A DNA stretch of 64,000 nucleotides from SIG607 sp036307305 (GTDB taxonomy: Bacteria; Bacillota; Clostridia; Oscillospirales; Acutalibacteraceae), in the NCBI GenBank assembly GCA_036307305.1, contig JAXJXV010000021.1, forward strand, positions 1-64,000, given 5' to 3'. A program made the position numbers and the translations under genes. Shown piece by piece: positions 33,145-42,200 of the stretch; the first letter of the stretch is position 1; the number at the start of each line of letters is the position of its first letter. The notes below the pieces were generated by a model. It made no database searches. It saw only the letters and a program-made list of their open reading frames with translations, and was not told the DNA's origin.

Positions 33145-33909
33145 ATGATACTTGCAATTGACATCGGCAATACAAACGTTACGTTAGGTGTATATAAGGA
33201 TGATAACTTTATTCTTACTGCCCGTCTTGCTACAGAACAGGGTAGAACAAGCGACCAGTACGCTATAGATATTAAGGACGTTTTATCGCTTCACCGACAG
33301 GATTACAGGAATATTGAGGGCTGTATAATTTCTTCTGTCGTTCCCTCTGTCAGCGATGCTATTTCCAAGGGCATAACTGCTCTTTGCGGTGTTACCGCAA
33401 TGGTACTCGGACCTGGACTCAAAACTGGTCTTAATATCAAAATAGATAACCCTGCCCAGCTTGGCGCAGACCTTGCGGCAGGCGCAGTGGGGGCTATAGC
33501 AAAATATAAAATGCCCTGTATAGTTATTGATATGGGAACGGCTACCACCGTAAGCGTTCTCGGTAAAAACGGGGAAATGCTTGGCGGCGCTATTGCGGCA
33601 GGTGTAAGACTTACCCTTAAAGCACTGTTTGAAAATACGGCTCAGCTTCCCTCGGTTAATATTGAAGCGCCTGACAGTGTTATAGGAACTAATACCGTTG
33701 ACTGTATGAAGTCGGGACTCGTTTTCGGCGCTGCTTCAATGATAGACGGACTTATTGAGCGTATGGAAAAAGAACAGGGAAAAATGCAGTCTATAGTTGC
33801 AACGGGCGGTCTTTCAAAAGAGATTATCCGTCACTGTAAATACGATATAATTTATGATGAAAATCTGCTTCTTGACGGTCTTATGACAATCTATAAAAAG
33901 AACGTTTAA
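33145..33909 (+). CDS. coaX: type III pantothenate kinase
   Basis: First step of coenzyme A synthesis: phosphorylates pantothenate. ASKHA fold with the phosphate motif DIGNTN (residues 6-11), substrate motif GADLAAGAVGA (about 107) and DMGTATT (about 131). 254 aa. Followed by an ECF S component that might import its substrate. Confidence 0.94.
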   Translation: MILAIDIGNTNVTLGVYKDDNFILTARLATEQGRTSDQYAIDIKDVLSLHRQDYRNIEGCIISSVVPSVSDAISKGITALCGVTAMVLGPGLKTGLNIKIDNPAQLGADLAAGAVGAIAKYKMPCIVIDMGTATTVSVLGKNGEMLGGAIAAGVRLTLKALFENTAQLPSVNIEAPDSVIGTNTVDCMKSGLVFGAASMIDGLIERMEKEQGKMQSIVATGGLSKEIIRHCKYDIIYDENLLLDGLMTIYKKNV

Positions 33910-33977
33910 TACTGTGTAAAACACAGATTAAAATATTATGAACTGTACCCGCTTGGGACAGTATCGGAGGTATTTTT

Positions 33978-34556
33978 ATGACAGAAAAAAAGGTTAAAAT
34001 CAGGACGTTGACTGTTGGCGCGATACTTACGGCTATAGTCGTTGTATTGCAGCTTATGGGGGCTTTTATTCGCTTTGGCCCATTTTCCATTTCACTGGTG
34101 CTGATTCCTATAGTAATAGGCGCGGCGCTGTGTAACTGGAAAGTCGGCGGATGGCTTGGCCTTGCTTTCGGTGTGGCGGTTATACTCAGCGGTGATGCTA
34201 TGGCGTTTTTCTCTATTGATATAGCGGGAACGATTATAACCGTAATGGCCAAGGGTATTCTTTGCGGTGTTGCGGCAGGACTTGTCTATAAACTCTTTGA
34301 AAAGGTGAACAGCTATCTTGCCGTTATATGGGCGGCGGTAGTTTGCCCCGTTGTAAATACGGGCGTTTTTCTACTGGGCTGTAAACTGTTCTTCTTTGAA
34401 ACCATTTCCCAGTGGGGAGCAGCAGAAGGCTTCGTCAGCACGGCTAAGTATATGTTCTTAGGTCTTGCAGGAGGGAATTTTCTTGTTGAGCTTGGCGCAA
34501 ATATAATTCTTGCGCCGGTTATTTACAGAATTATTAAAGCTATTAAAAAAGGCTGA
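33978..34556 (+). CDS. ECF transporter S component, possibly pantothenate
   Basis: 192-aa membrane protein with about six helices and the S-component start MTEKKVKIRTLTVGAILTA. It binds a vitamin-like substrate for the shared energy-coupling module. Its position 68 bp after coaX suggests pantothenate by association, which is inference only. GGAGG seven bases before the ATG. Terminator follows. Confidence 0.8.
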   Translation: MTEKKVKIRTLTVGAILTAIVVVLQLMGAFIRFGPFSISLVLIPIVIGAALCNWKVGGWLGLAFGVAVILSGDAMAFFSIDIAGTIITVMAKGILCGVAAGLVYKLFEKVNSYLAVIWAAVVCPVVNTGVFLLGCKLFFFETISQWGAAEGFVSTAKYMFLGLAGGNFLVELGANIILAPVIYRIIKAIKKG

Positions 34557-34561
34557 TTTAT

Positions 34562-34591
34562 AGCAGGTTGTGTAAAAACAACCTGTTTTTT
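34562..34591 (+). terminator. terminator of coaX-ECF
   Basis: CAGGTTGT / ACAACCTG stem with loop GTAAAA and TTTTTT. Confidence 0.85.
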
Positions 34592-34692
34592 ATGCATTTT
34601 GAGAAAAATTGTCATTTTTTTAACTGATTATTTAATAAAAAGTTAAAAAATGAGGAAAACTTAAAAAAACACTTTATTTTTTGTGAAGAATT

Positions 34693-34701
34693 TGCTATAA
34701 T
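34693..34701 (+). promoter_or_regulatory. extended -10 promoter for ppdK
   Basis: TGC next to TATAAT (34696-34701) in a very AT-rich upstream region; the -35 is weak (TTTATT). Confidence 0.45.
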
Positions 34702-34770
34702 AAATTGGATACTCTGAAAGAGTAAGTTAAAAATTGGAGAAATCCATAAAATATAGGAGGTTGATTCTTA

Positions 34771-37401
34771 ATGAGTCACAAGTTTGTTTACCTGTTCAGC
34801 GAAGGCGACGCTTCCATGCGTGAGCTTCTCGGCGGTAAGGGTGCTAACCTTGCAGAAATGACCAAAATCGGTCTTCCTGTTCCTCAGGGTTTCACTGTTT
34901 CTACCGAGGCCTGCACTCAGTATTATGAGGACGGCAGAAAAATCAATGATGAAATTCAGGCACAGATTATGGAGTACATCGACAAGATGGAAGGTATCAC
35001 CGGTAAGAAATTCGGTGATAAAGAGAATCCTCTTCTCGTTTCCGTTCGTTCAGGTGCTCGTGCATCTATGCCCGGTATGATGGATACCATTCTTAATCTC
35101 GGTCTTAATGAAGACGTTGTTGAAACAATGGCTGCAAAGAGCGGTAACGCTCGTTGGGCTTATGACTGCTACAGAAGATTTATTCAGATGTATTCTGACG
35201 TAGTTATGGAAGTTGGTAAGAAGTATTTTGAAGAGCTTATCGACAAAATGAAGGAAGAAAAGGGCGTAACTCAGGACGTTGAGCTTACTGCTGAGGACCT
35301 TAAGGAACTTGCAAGTCAGTTCAAGGCTGAATACAAAGCTAAGATTGGTAAAGACTTCCCAACTGACCCCAAAGAGCAGTTGATGGGCGCTGTTGAAGCT
35401 GTATTCAGAAGCTGGGATAACCCACGTGCAAACGTTTACCGTCGTGACAACGATATTCCTTATTCTTGGGGTACCGCTGTTAACGTACAGATGATGGCTT
35501 TCGGTAATATGGGTGATAACTGCGGTACAGGCGTTGCCTTTACCCGTGACCCCGCTACAGGTGAAAAGGGACTTATGGGTGAGTTCCTTACCAACGCTCA
35601 GGGTGAAGACGTTGTTGCAGGTGTTCGTACTCCTATGCCTATTGCTGAAATGGCAGAGAAGTTCCCCGCAGCATTTGATGAATTCAATAAGGTATGTGCT
35701 CTTCTCGAAGACCACTACAGAGATATGCAGGATATGGAATTCACCGTAGAAGACGGTAAACTCTATATGCTTCAGACCAGAAACGGTAAGAGAACTGCTA
35801 AGGCTGCTCTTAAAATAGCTTGTGACCTCGTTGACGAGGGTATGATTGATGAGAAACAGGCAGTTGCTATGATTGACCCAAGAAACCTTGATACTCTTCT
35901 CCATCCTCAGTTTGATGCTAAGGCACTCAAGGCTGCTACTCCTGCAGGTAAGGGTCTCGGCGCTTCTCCAGGTGCTGCTTGCGGTAAGGTTGTATTTACT
36001 GCTGAAGATGCAGAAATCTGGAATGCTAAGGGCGAAAAGGTTGTTCTCGTTCGTCTTGAAACCTCTCCTGAAGATATCACAGGTATGAAGGCTTCCGAGG
36101 GTATCCTTACCGTTCGTGGCGGTATGACTTCTCACGCTGCCGTTGTTGCTCGTGGTATGGGTACTTGCTGTGTATCCGGTTGCGGCGACATCGTTATGGA
36201 TGAAGAAAACAAACAGTTCACTCTTGCAGGTAAGACCTACAAAGAGGGCGACTATATTTCTATCGACGGTTCTACAGGTAATATCTATGACGGTATTATC
36301 CCAACCGTTCCTGCTGAAATTGCTGGTGAGTTCGGCAGAATTATGGCTTGGGCTGACAAGTACAGAACCCTTAAGGTTCGTACCAATGCTGATACTCCTG
36401 ACGATGCTAAGCGCGCAAGAGAACTCGGCGCTGAGGGTATCGGTCTTTGCCGTACCGAGCATATGTTCTTCGAAGCTGAAAGAATTGCAGCTTTCCGTGA
36501 AATGATTTGCTCAGACACAGTTGAAGAAAGAGAAGCAGCTCTTGCTAAGATTCTTCCTTATCAGCAGGGCGACTTTGAAAAGCTTTACGAAGCTATGGAA
36601 GGCAACCCCGTTTGTATCCGTTTCCTTGACCCACCTCTCCACGAGTTCGTTCCTACCGAAGAGGCTGACATCAAGGCTCTTGCAGATGCTCAGGGCAAAA
36701 CCGTTCAGGATATCAAGAACATCATTTCTTCTCTCCACGAGTTCAACCCAATGATGGGTCACAGAGGATGCCGTCTTGCAGTTACCTATCCTGAAATCGC
36801 TAAGATGCAGACCGCAGCTGTTATCCGCGCTGCTATCGCTGTTTCTAAGGCTCATCCCGATTGGAACCTCGTTCCCGAGATTATGATTCCTCTTACCGGT
36901 GAGGTTAAAGAGCTTAAGTTCGTTAAGGACGTTGTTGTTGCTACTGCTGACGCTGAAATCGCTGCTGCAGGCGCTGACCTCAAGTACGAGGTTGGTACAA
37001 TGATGGAAATCCCCAGAGCTTGTCTTACTGCTGATGAGGTTGCAACTGAGGCTGAATTCTTCTGCTTCGGTACTAACGACCTTACTCAGATGACCTTCGG
37101 CTTCAGCCGTGATGACGCTGGTAAGTTCCTCAATGCTTACTATGATAACAAGATTTATGAGAACGACCCATTTGCTAAACTCGACCAGACAGGCGTAGGT
37201 AAGCTTATGGATATGGCTGTTACCCTTGGTAAGAAGACTCGTCCTTCTATCCACTGCGGTATCTGTGGTGAGCACGGCGGTGACCCCGTATCTGTTGAGT
37301 TCTGCCATAAGGTTGGCCTCGACTACGTATCCTGCTCTCCATTCCGCGTTCCGATTGCACGCCTCGCCGCTGCTCAGGCTGCTATAAAGTCTGGCAAGTA
37401 A
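34771..37401 (+). CDS. ppdK: pyruvate, phosphate dikinase
   Basis: 876 aa. Reversibly interconverts pyruvate + ATP + Pi with PEP + AMP + PPi; in Clostridia often used in PPi-linked glycolysis. Three parts: ATP-grasp domain (about 1-340), swivelling His domain with GGMTSHAAVVARGMG (phosphorylated His455) and C-terminal PEP/pyruvate barrel with the catalytic Cys near residue 832 in HCGICGEHGG. AGGAGG ten bases before the ATG. Codon use is strongly biased, fitting high expression. Two long minus-strand frames inside it are codon-bias shadows. Confidence 0.97.
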   Translation: MSHKFVYLFSEGDASMRELLGGKGANLAEMTKIGLPVPQGFTVSTEACTQYYEDGRKINDEIQAQIMEYIDKMEGITGKKFGDKENPLLVSVRSGARASMPGMMDTILNLGLNEDVVETMAAKSGNARWAYDCYRRFIQMYSDVVMEVGKKYFEELIDKMKEEKGVTQDVELTAEDLKELASQFKAEYKAKIGKDFPTDPKEQLMGAVEAVFRSWDNPRANVYRRDNDIPYSWGTAVNVQMMAFGNMGDNCGTGVAFTRDPATGEKGLMGEFLTNAQGEDVVAGVRTPMPIAEMAEKFPAAFDEFNKVCALLEDHYRDMQDMEFTVEDGKLYMLQTRNGKRTAKAALKIACDLVDEGMIDEKQAVAMIDPRNLDTLLHPQFDAKALKAATPAGKGLGASPGAACGKVVFTAEDAEIWNAKGEKVVLVRLETSPEDITGMKASEGILTVRGGMTSHAAVVARGMGTCCVSGCGDIVMDEENKQFTLAGKTYKEGDYISIDGSTGNIYDGIIPTVPAEIAGEFGRIMAWADKYRTLKVRTNADTPDDAKRARELGAEGIGLCRTEHMFFEAERIAAFREMICSDTVEEREAALAKILPYQQGDFEKLYEAMEGNPVCIRFLDPPLHEFVPTEEADIKALADAQGKTVQDIKNIISSLHEFNPMMGHRGCRLAVTYPEIAKMQTAAVIRAAIAVSKAHPDWNLVPEIMIPLTGEVKELKFVKDVVVATADAEIAAAGADLKYEVGTMMEIPRACLTADEVATEAEFFCFGTNDLTQMTFGFSRDDAGKFLNAYYDNKIYENDPFAKLDQTGVGKLMDMAVTLGKKTRPSIHCGICGEHGGDPVSVEFCHKVGLDYVSCSPFRVPIARLAAAQAAIKSGK

Positions 37402-37409
37402 TTCCGGCT

Positions 37410-37529
37410 TACTTTAACTTCGCAGAATTTACGCTCACCGAAAAGGATGCTAAGGAGTATAAATATTCCAAATCCACAAAACAACGTGTGCATAAATGGA
37501 AAGATATTAAAGTAAAACTCTATATCTAA
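37410..37529 (+). pseudogene. possible C-terminal gene remnant after ppdK
   Basis: A 39-codon stretch, in a different frame from ppdK, reads YFNFAEFTLTEKDAKEYKY... and ends in TAA at 37527 just before a terminator. It has no start and no ribosome site. The Lys-rich, non-random look suggests the tail of a lost gene; a chance frame is also possible. Confidence 0.3.
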
Positions 37530-37532
37530 ACC

Positions 37533-37570
37533 AACTCCCCGATTACAGAAATGTAACCGGGGAGTTTTTT
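37533..37570 (+). terminator. terminator after ppdK
   Basis: AACTCCCCG...CGGGGAGTT outer stem with an inner TTACA/TGTAA pair, loop GAAA and TTTTTT. It marks the end of the core metabolic part. Confidence 0.88.
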
Positions 37571-37606
37571 CTTTTTGAAAAAATAAAAATATTTTTAAAA
37601 AAGCAC

Positions 37607-37637
37607 TTGACTTGCCCTAAGGACAATATATTATACT
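37607..37637 (+). promoter_or_regulatory. MerR-type promoter with operator in 19-bp spacer
   Basis: TTGACT (37607-37612) and TATACT (37632-37637) are 19 bp apart, the long spacing typical of MerR-activated promoters. Between them TTGCCCTAAGGACAA (37612-37626) is an almost perfect dyad (TTGnCCTnAGGnCAA). The first gene downstream is itself a MerR-type regulator, so autoactivation is likely. Confidence 0.75.
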
Positions 37638-37660
37638 AAGATTATCAGGAGGTGATCCCG

Positions 37661-38512
37661 TTGGGATATAAAGTTAAATGGGTAGAAAATAATCTTGGCA
37701 TCACAAGAAAAGCGCTACGTGGTTTCGAAAACGCAGGACTTATGCCAAAAAACGGAGCCTGTAAATATGAATCTGGTAAATACAGAGATTATACCGAAGA
37801 TGATGTTGATAGGCTATGGGCAATTCGAGTTATGCAAGGTATGGGATATAAATTAAAAGAAATTGCTCAGATGATTTCTGATGAAACGTTCGATTTTGAT
37901 AATTCTATAGCCGAAAAAATCGAGGAACTTGAAAAGGAAAAGGCAAAACTCGAGCAGCATTTAGGTTATGCAAAAACTATTAAAATGACAGGAAGATTTC
38001 CTTCTAGACCCGCCAAAATGGGGGAAATAAAATTTGATGATTTTCAACAACAAGCAATCGAAGGATGGAATATTATAGATGATCCCAAAGCTTTAGAGTA
38101 TCAAAAAATTGCTGAAAACTATTTATCTAAAACTCCCGAAGAATTTGACCAAACCGATTTAGGTAGAATGTTCACCTTTTTAGAAAGTATTTCAAATATG
38201 GATACAGAGGAATTTTTAATTGAACATATGCTTCCAAAAGCCATAATAAATAGAATTAATCTTGGACCAGGAAATTGCGAAGTTCAGTTAATGGTTAAGA
38301 TGATTTATGAAAACCACATCAAATTATGTGGAGAAAGTGGAATATCGAAAAAAGATTTTAGCCGTTTTTATTCTTCAAGTTATTTGTGCGGTGATATAGC
38401 TAAGTTAAAAGCAAATACCCTTACAGAAAAAGAAAAGTTGTTCATTGCTGATGCTGTGGCTATTTTTGGAGGATATAAAAATTACGACGAACTATTAGAA
38501 AAGGAGACATAA
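37661..38512 (+). CDS. MerR family transcriptional regulator
   Basis: 283 aa. N-terminal winged helix-turn-helix (VKWVENNLGITRKALRGFENAGL and DVDRLWAIRVMQGMGYKLKEI, residues about 5-70), a coiled-coil dimer helix (about 80-110), then a helical effector-type domain of about 170 residues that I do not recognise. The TTG at 37661 is used: AGGAGG ends eight bases upstream, while the GTG at 37652 lies within it. Probably controls its own three-gene operon through the dyad in the promoter. Confidence 0.88.
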   Translation: MGYKVKWVENNLGITRKALRGFENAGLMPKNGACKYESGKYRDYTEDDVDRLWAIRVMQGMGYKLKEIAQMISDETFDFDNSIAEKIEELEKEKAKLEQHLGYAKTIKMTGRFPSRPAKMGEIKFDDFQQQAIEGWNIIDDPKALEYQKIAENYLSKTPEEFDQTDLGRMFTFLESISNMDTEEFLIEHMLPKAIINRINLGPGNCEVQLMVKMIYENHIKLCGESGISKKDFSRFYSSSYLCGDIAKLKANTLTEKEKLFIADAVAIFGGYKNYDELLEKET

Positions 38513-38514
38513 TT

Positions 38515-38904
38515 ATGAGTTATCCACTTGATAATTTAGGCGATTACAATATCGCAAGGACAGATCTGAAAAAATTTGGCGGAGATATCGAAAAACTATA
38601 TAACCACATTGGTAAAACTGCAGTAGAAAAGAAACGCCCATATATTATGTTGGAGGGTGGTCTAATAGTTTTAGGTGTCATAGGGGTTACAAAATTGTGC
38701 AAACTTGGCTATGAATCATACCAAAAAAGAAAGGCTCTAATAAAAAAAGAATCTGCACTAAAGAAAGAGTTCGTACATAAGATGCAAGTAATCAATGAAG
38801 ATTGCTCTGAAGGAGCAACTTCTGAAGTAAAAAAACAGGATCAAGAATCAATGGGAACCCTAAAGGAGGTGAAAAATAATGCAGATGTGTCCATTTTGCG
38901 ATAA
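38515..38904 (+). CDS. hypothetical protein with one membrane segment
   Basis: 129 aa. A soluble N-terminus, one hydrophobic segment (about residues 44-60, IMLEGGLIVLGVIGVTK), then a highly charged tail. AAGGAG before the ATG; it begins 2 bp after the MerR stop. Unknown function; the operon suggests it responds to the same inducer. Confidence 0.75.
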   Translation: MSYPLDNLGDYNIARTDLKKFGGDIEKLYNHIGKTAVEKKRPYIMLEGGLIVLGVIGVTKLCKLGYESYQKRKALIKKESALKKEFVHKMQVINEDCSEGATSEVKKQDQESMGTLKEVKNNADVSILR

Positions 38905-39064
38905 AGTATATGATGAGTCCGATTACTCCCATTGCCCATATTGTTCAGGCGAATTAGAGGATGAAGATGAAGAAATTCGTCCTTGCCCCGAATGCGGCGG
39001 TTGCTTACATTGGGATGGGGATATTTGGGAATGTTCAAACTGTGACTATTCAGAAGAAGATTAA
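38879..39064 (+). CDS. small zinc-ribbon protein
   Basis: 61 aa with two zinc-ribbon-type Cys clusters: CPFC...CPYC (residues 4-21) and CPEC...CSNC (about 35-56), separated by an acidic stretch. AAGGAGGTG lies about seven bases before the ATG, which overlaps the preceding gene by 26 bp. Likely binds zinc and interacts with protein or nucleic acid. Third gene of the MerR operon. Confidence 0.75.
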   Translation: MQMCPFCDKVYDESDYSHCPYCSGELEDEDEEIRPCPECGGCLHWDGDIWECSNCDYSEED

Positions 39065-39071
39065 TTGAATC

Positions 39072-39124
39072 AATGCGTAAAAATCCCCGACCGCGTGCGA
39101 TACGTGGCCGAGGATTTTTATGCA
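39072..39124. terminator. terminator of MerR operon
   Basis: Imperfect long stem, AATGCGTAAAAATCCCCGACC with GGCCGAGGATTTTTATGCATT, between the zinc-ribbon gene and the ATPase gene. Confidence 0.65.
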
Positions 39125-39253
39125 TTGTCGACAGTTCGACTTCGAGTGGTTGCTCCAGGATATTGTCTCTTTAAAATGTCAGTAAATGTCGTTGAACGTA
39201 GTAATATTATATGCTATAATATAATCAATTTCTTGTTGCAATGGGGTAGTGTT

Positions 39254-42200
39254 ATGACGGAATTTGAAATTATAAAATCAGAAATAAATTCAATAGAACA
39301 AAAATATTTGCGTTCTGTAATGGAAATTATATCAGATCATAACAATGAAAACAAAACCAAAACAGATTATAAAAGACGACAAATATATGAATTACTTCAA
39401 AATGCCGACGATTGCTATTCGGAGGAAATTCCGCAAATATCCGTTCGCATGGAATTAAAAGACAATCTTTTGATCATTCAAAATACAGGCATTCCTTTTT
39501 CGGCACGTGGTGTATTGTCTTTGATGCATACTGATGCAAGTTCAAAACATGAAGGAACCATTGGTTGTAAGGGATTAGGCTTTAGATCTGTTTTGAATTG
39601 GGCTAATAGAATATCTGTGTATACAAATGACTTTTATGTTGATTTTTCAGAAGAAAGAGCCATCCAGAAATTAAACTATTATAAACAACAAAGTAACAAT
39701 TATGGTTCAGAAGAACTTAACGGATTGAATAGAACCGCTATTTTAACTGCAGCAGAAGTATGCAATAATAAAAATGATATCGAAAAGTTTCTTTCTTCCG
39801 GCTTCTCCACAGCTATTGTTCTCTATTGTGGGGATGATTATATTGAAGAAATTAAAAATCAATTAATTAACCTAAAGTTTGAAGAATTATTGTTCCTTAA
39901 ACATGTAAATACCATTGAGATTATAACAGATGATACAACTCGAAGAATAGAATCCATAAAAGAAGGAGAACTATGCATTATACAAGAGTCTGATGTAATT
40001 TCTCAATGGAAAGTTTGGAGCCGCCAAGGAAAAATTGCACAAGAAAGTGGCGAGACAAAAAACTACGAATTGATTATTGCTTATAATGATGACGAAAAAG
40101 AGCGTAATGCCATTAGAAATAATGGCGTTTTATACTCATACTTTAAAACCGATATCCCAATGCCGTTTCCTTTTCTAATACACGGAACATTTGAACTAAC
40201 AAGCGAAAGAAATAGTCTAGTTAAAGACAGTGTCTTTAACCAACTAATATTAGAAGAGTTGATTGATTTTATTGGAGAAATTGGGGAAAAATTAGTTTCA
40301 AGTACTTCAAAATGTGATTATGAAGCTTTAAAGTTTCTTATTCCCGCTGACACCTTAGGTCAATTAGATAGAGAGTATAATTTCACAAACAAATTAAAAG
40401 AAAAAATCAAAGAATACAAAATATTTCCTACGATTAATGAAGAATATATTGGTATAAACGACTCGCCCAAATATTCTGATTATCGATTTGATGAAGTGTT
40501 GTTACCTAACACATTTAATACCTTGTTAAAACATGCTGACGATAAATTTATTGTTGATTACATAAAAGAGATTGATATAAACTTCTACACAGACAAAGAA
40601 ATTGTTGAATTAATAAACCAAGATGCAACGGAATATGTTAGTAGAGATGTAAACGCTATCTTGATATCGCTATATTACAAAGTATACATTTGCTCTTACC
40701 CTTCTTCATCAATAGCCCCTACTCTTTTAACAGATAGTAAAGGAGAACTCATTCTTGATGAAAATGTTAGGGTTTTTGATAATCCTACACAAACATTTGA
40801 CCTTCCAGAATGGAGTAAAATGTATTTTCTTAATATCAATTTAGAAAACAGATTGTCCGAACTGCTTAATGCTCGAGGAAGAACATTAACTGATAAATTG
40901 AAAACTTTTAATGTGGTTGAATACTCATTTAATAGAGTGTTGGCGGAACTTGTTCAGCAAAGTAAAGATAGTTTAGAGAAAACAAAAGGCACTATACAGT
41001 GGCTTTATAACTATTGGGAGCAGAATGAACGTTCTTTCCCAAGCGGTTTTGGAAATATTGATGTACGTATTGTATCAACCAAAAAAGAAATAATTAATGC
41101 TTCTAAATGCTATATAGGAAAAGAGTACAATAATGATTTGGGAGAAAGGTTGACTTCGACATTAGATGGTACTGCTTATGTCGGAACACCTAAACAAATA
41201 GGACTAGAAAATATAAACGCGGAAGATATCAAGGCCTTTTTATCAAGTTTAAATATCAAAAAATATCCTATTATTGAAACTATTAAATTAAACACAACAG
41301 AACGAACGGAATATGTGCGCTACAATTCTCAAAAATTCCCTCGTATTTATGATACAAAAAATGATGAGTTCGATCATAATTCTTTTTTCTATCAATGGGA
41401 AAAAGAAATATCTGTGTCAAGCATTCAGTACATTGATACTATTCTTAAGAAGTCGGATTTTTATGATATTATTTGCTGGTTATTATGTGATTCTCAATTA
41501 TATGATGCAGTCACTAACGAGAACGAAATATCTGATAGTTCTGTAATGTGTGGCAAACCGCAACGAGCCCAAAATTTCCGTTTTGTTCGAAAAACATATA
41601 TGCGTTCATGGCTTAGAAAGATTTTCACAGAATCGGAATGGTTACCTACACAAAGCAAGGAAAAGGTCGATATTTCAAACTGTACACAAGCCGTTCATAG
41701 ATTGTCCCCTATAGTAGAAGTTTTAGATGTAAACTATGTTAAATTAATAGAGATGAGTGGCAAAAGCAGAAAGGAAATCAATCTATTATTTGAGAAGCTA
41801 GGTATTGTTGAGGATGTGGTTGATCTTCCACCCAAAAAGATTTATGAAATTTTAATAAGATTGTACAAAGATGAGATTGAACCTGCAGTTACAAAACAAA
41901 TTTACACTAAACTAAATTTGAAGTATAAAGCAGAAACTATTAATTCCTTGGTTTTAAATAATCCTATGTATGAAGAATTTAAGAAAAATGGAGGTGTATT
42001 AGCTGAATTAAATGGCAAATATGAATATCTTCCAACGAAAGATGTATATTATGTCGATAAAAAAATATATAGTGAAGATATATTGAAAAAATACCCATTA
42101 TTAGTTCTTGGCAAACGAGCAGGAGCCTCAAAAATCCAAAAATTGTTTTGTGTTCAACCAATTCAAGCAAATGGTGAGATAAAAGTTGAATATAAAGAAC

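Noticed and set aside
35050..36462. Long minus-strand open frame (470 codons) inside ppdK
   Set aside because: It lies wholly antisense to a clear ppdK and arises from the biased codon use of that gene; no ribosome site and no recognisable domain.
36511..37308. Second long minus-strand open frame inside ppdK
   Set aside because: Same reason: a shadow of the plus-strand gene with Ser/Leu/Val-rich nonsense.
39065..39253. 63-codon upstream extension of the sacsin-like ATPase
   Set aside because: It covers the terminator of the preceding operon and has no family similarity; the conserved domain starts after the ATG at 39254.
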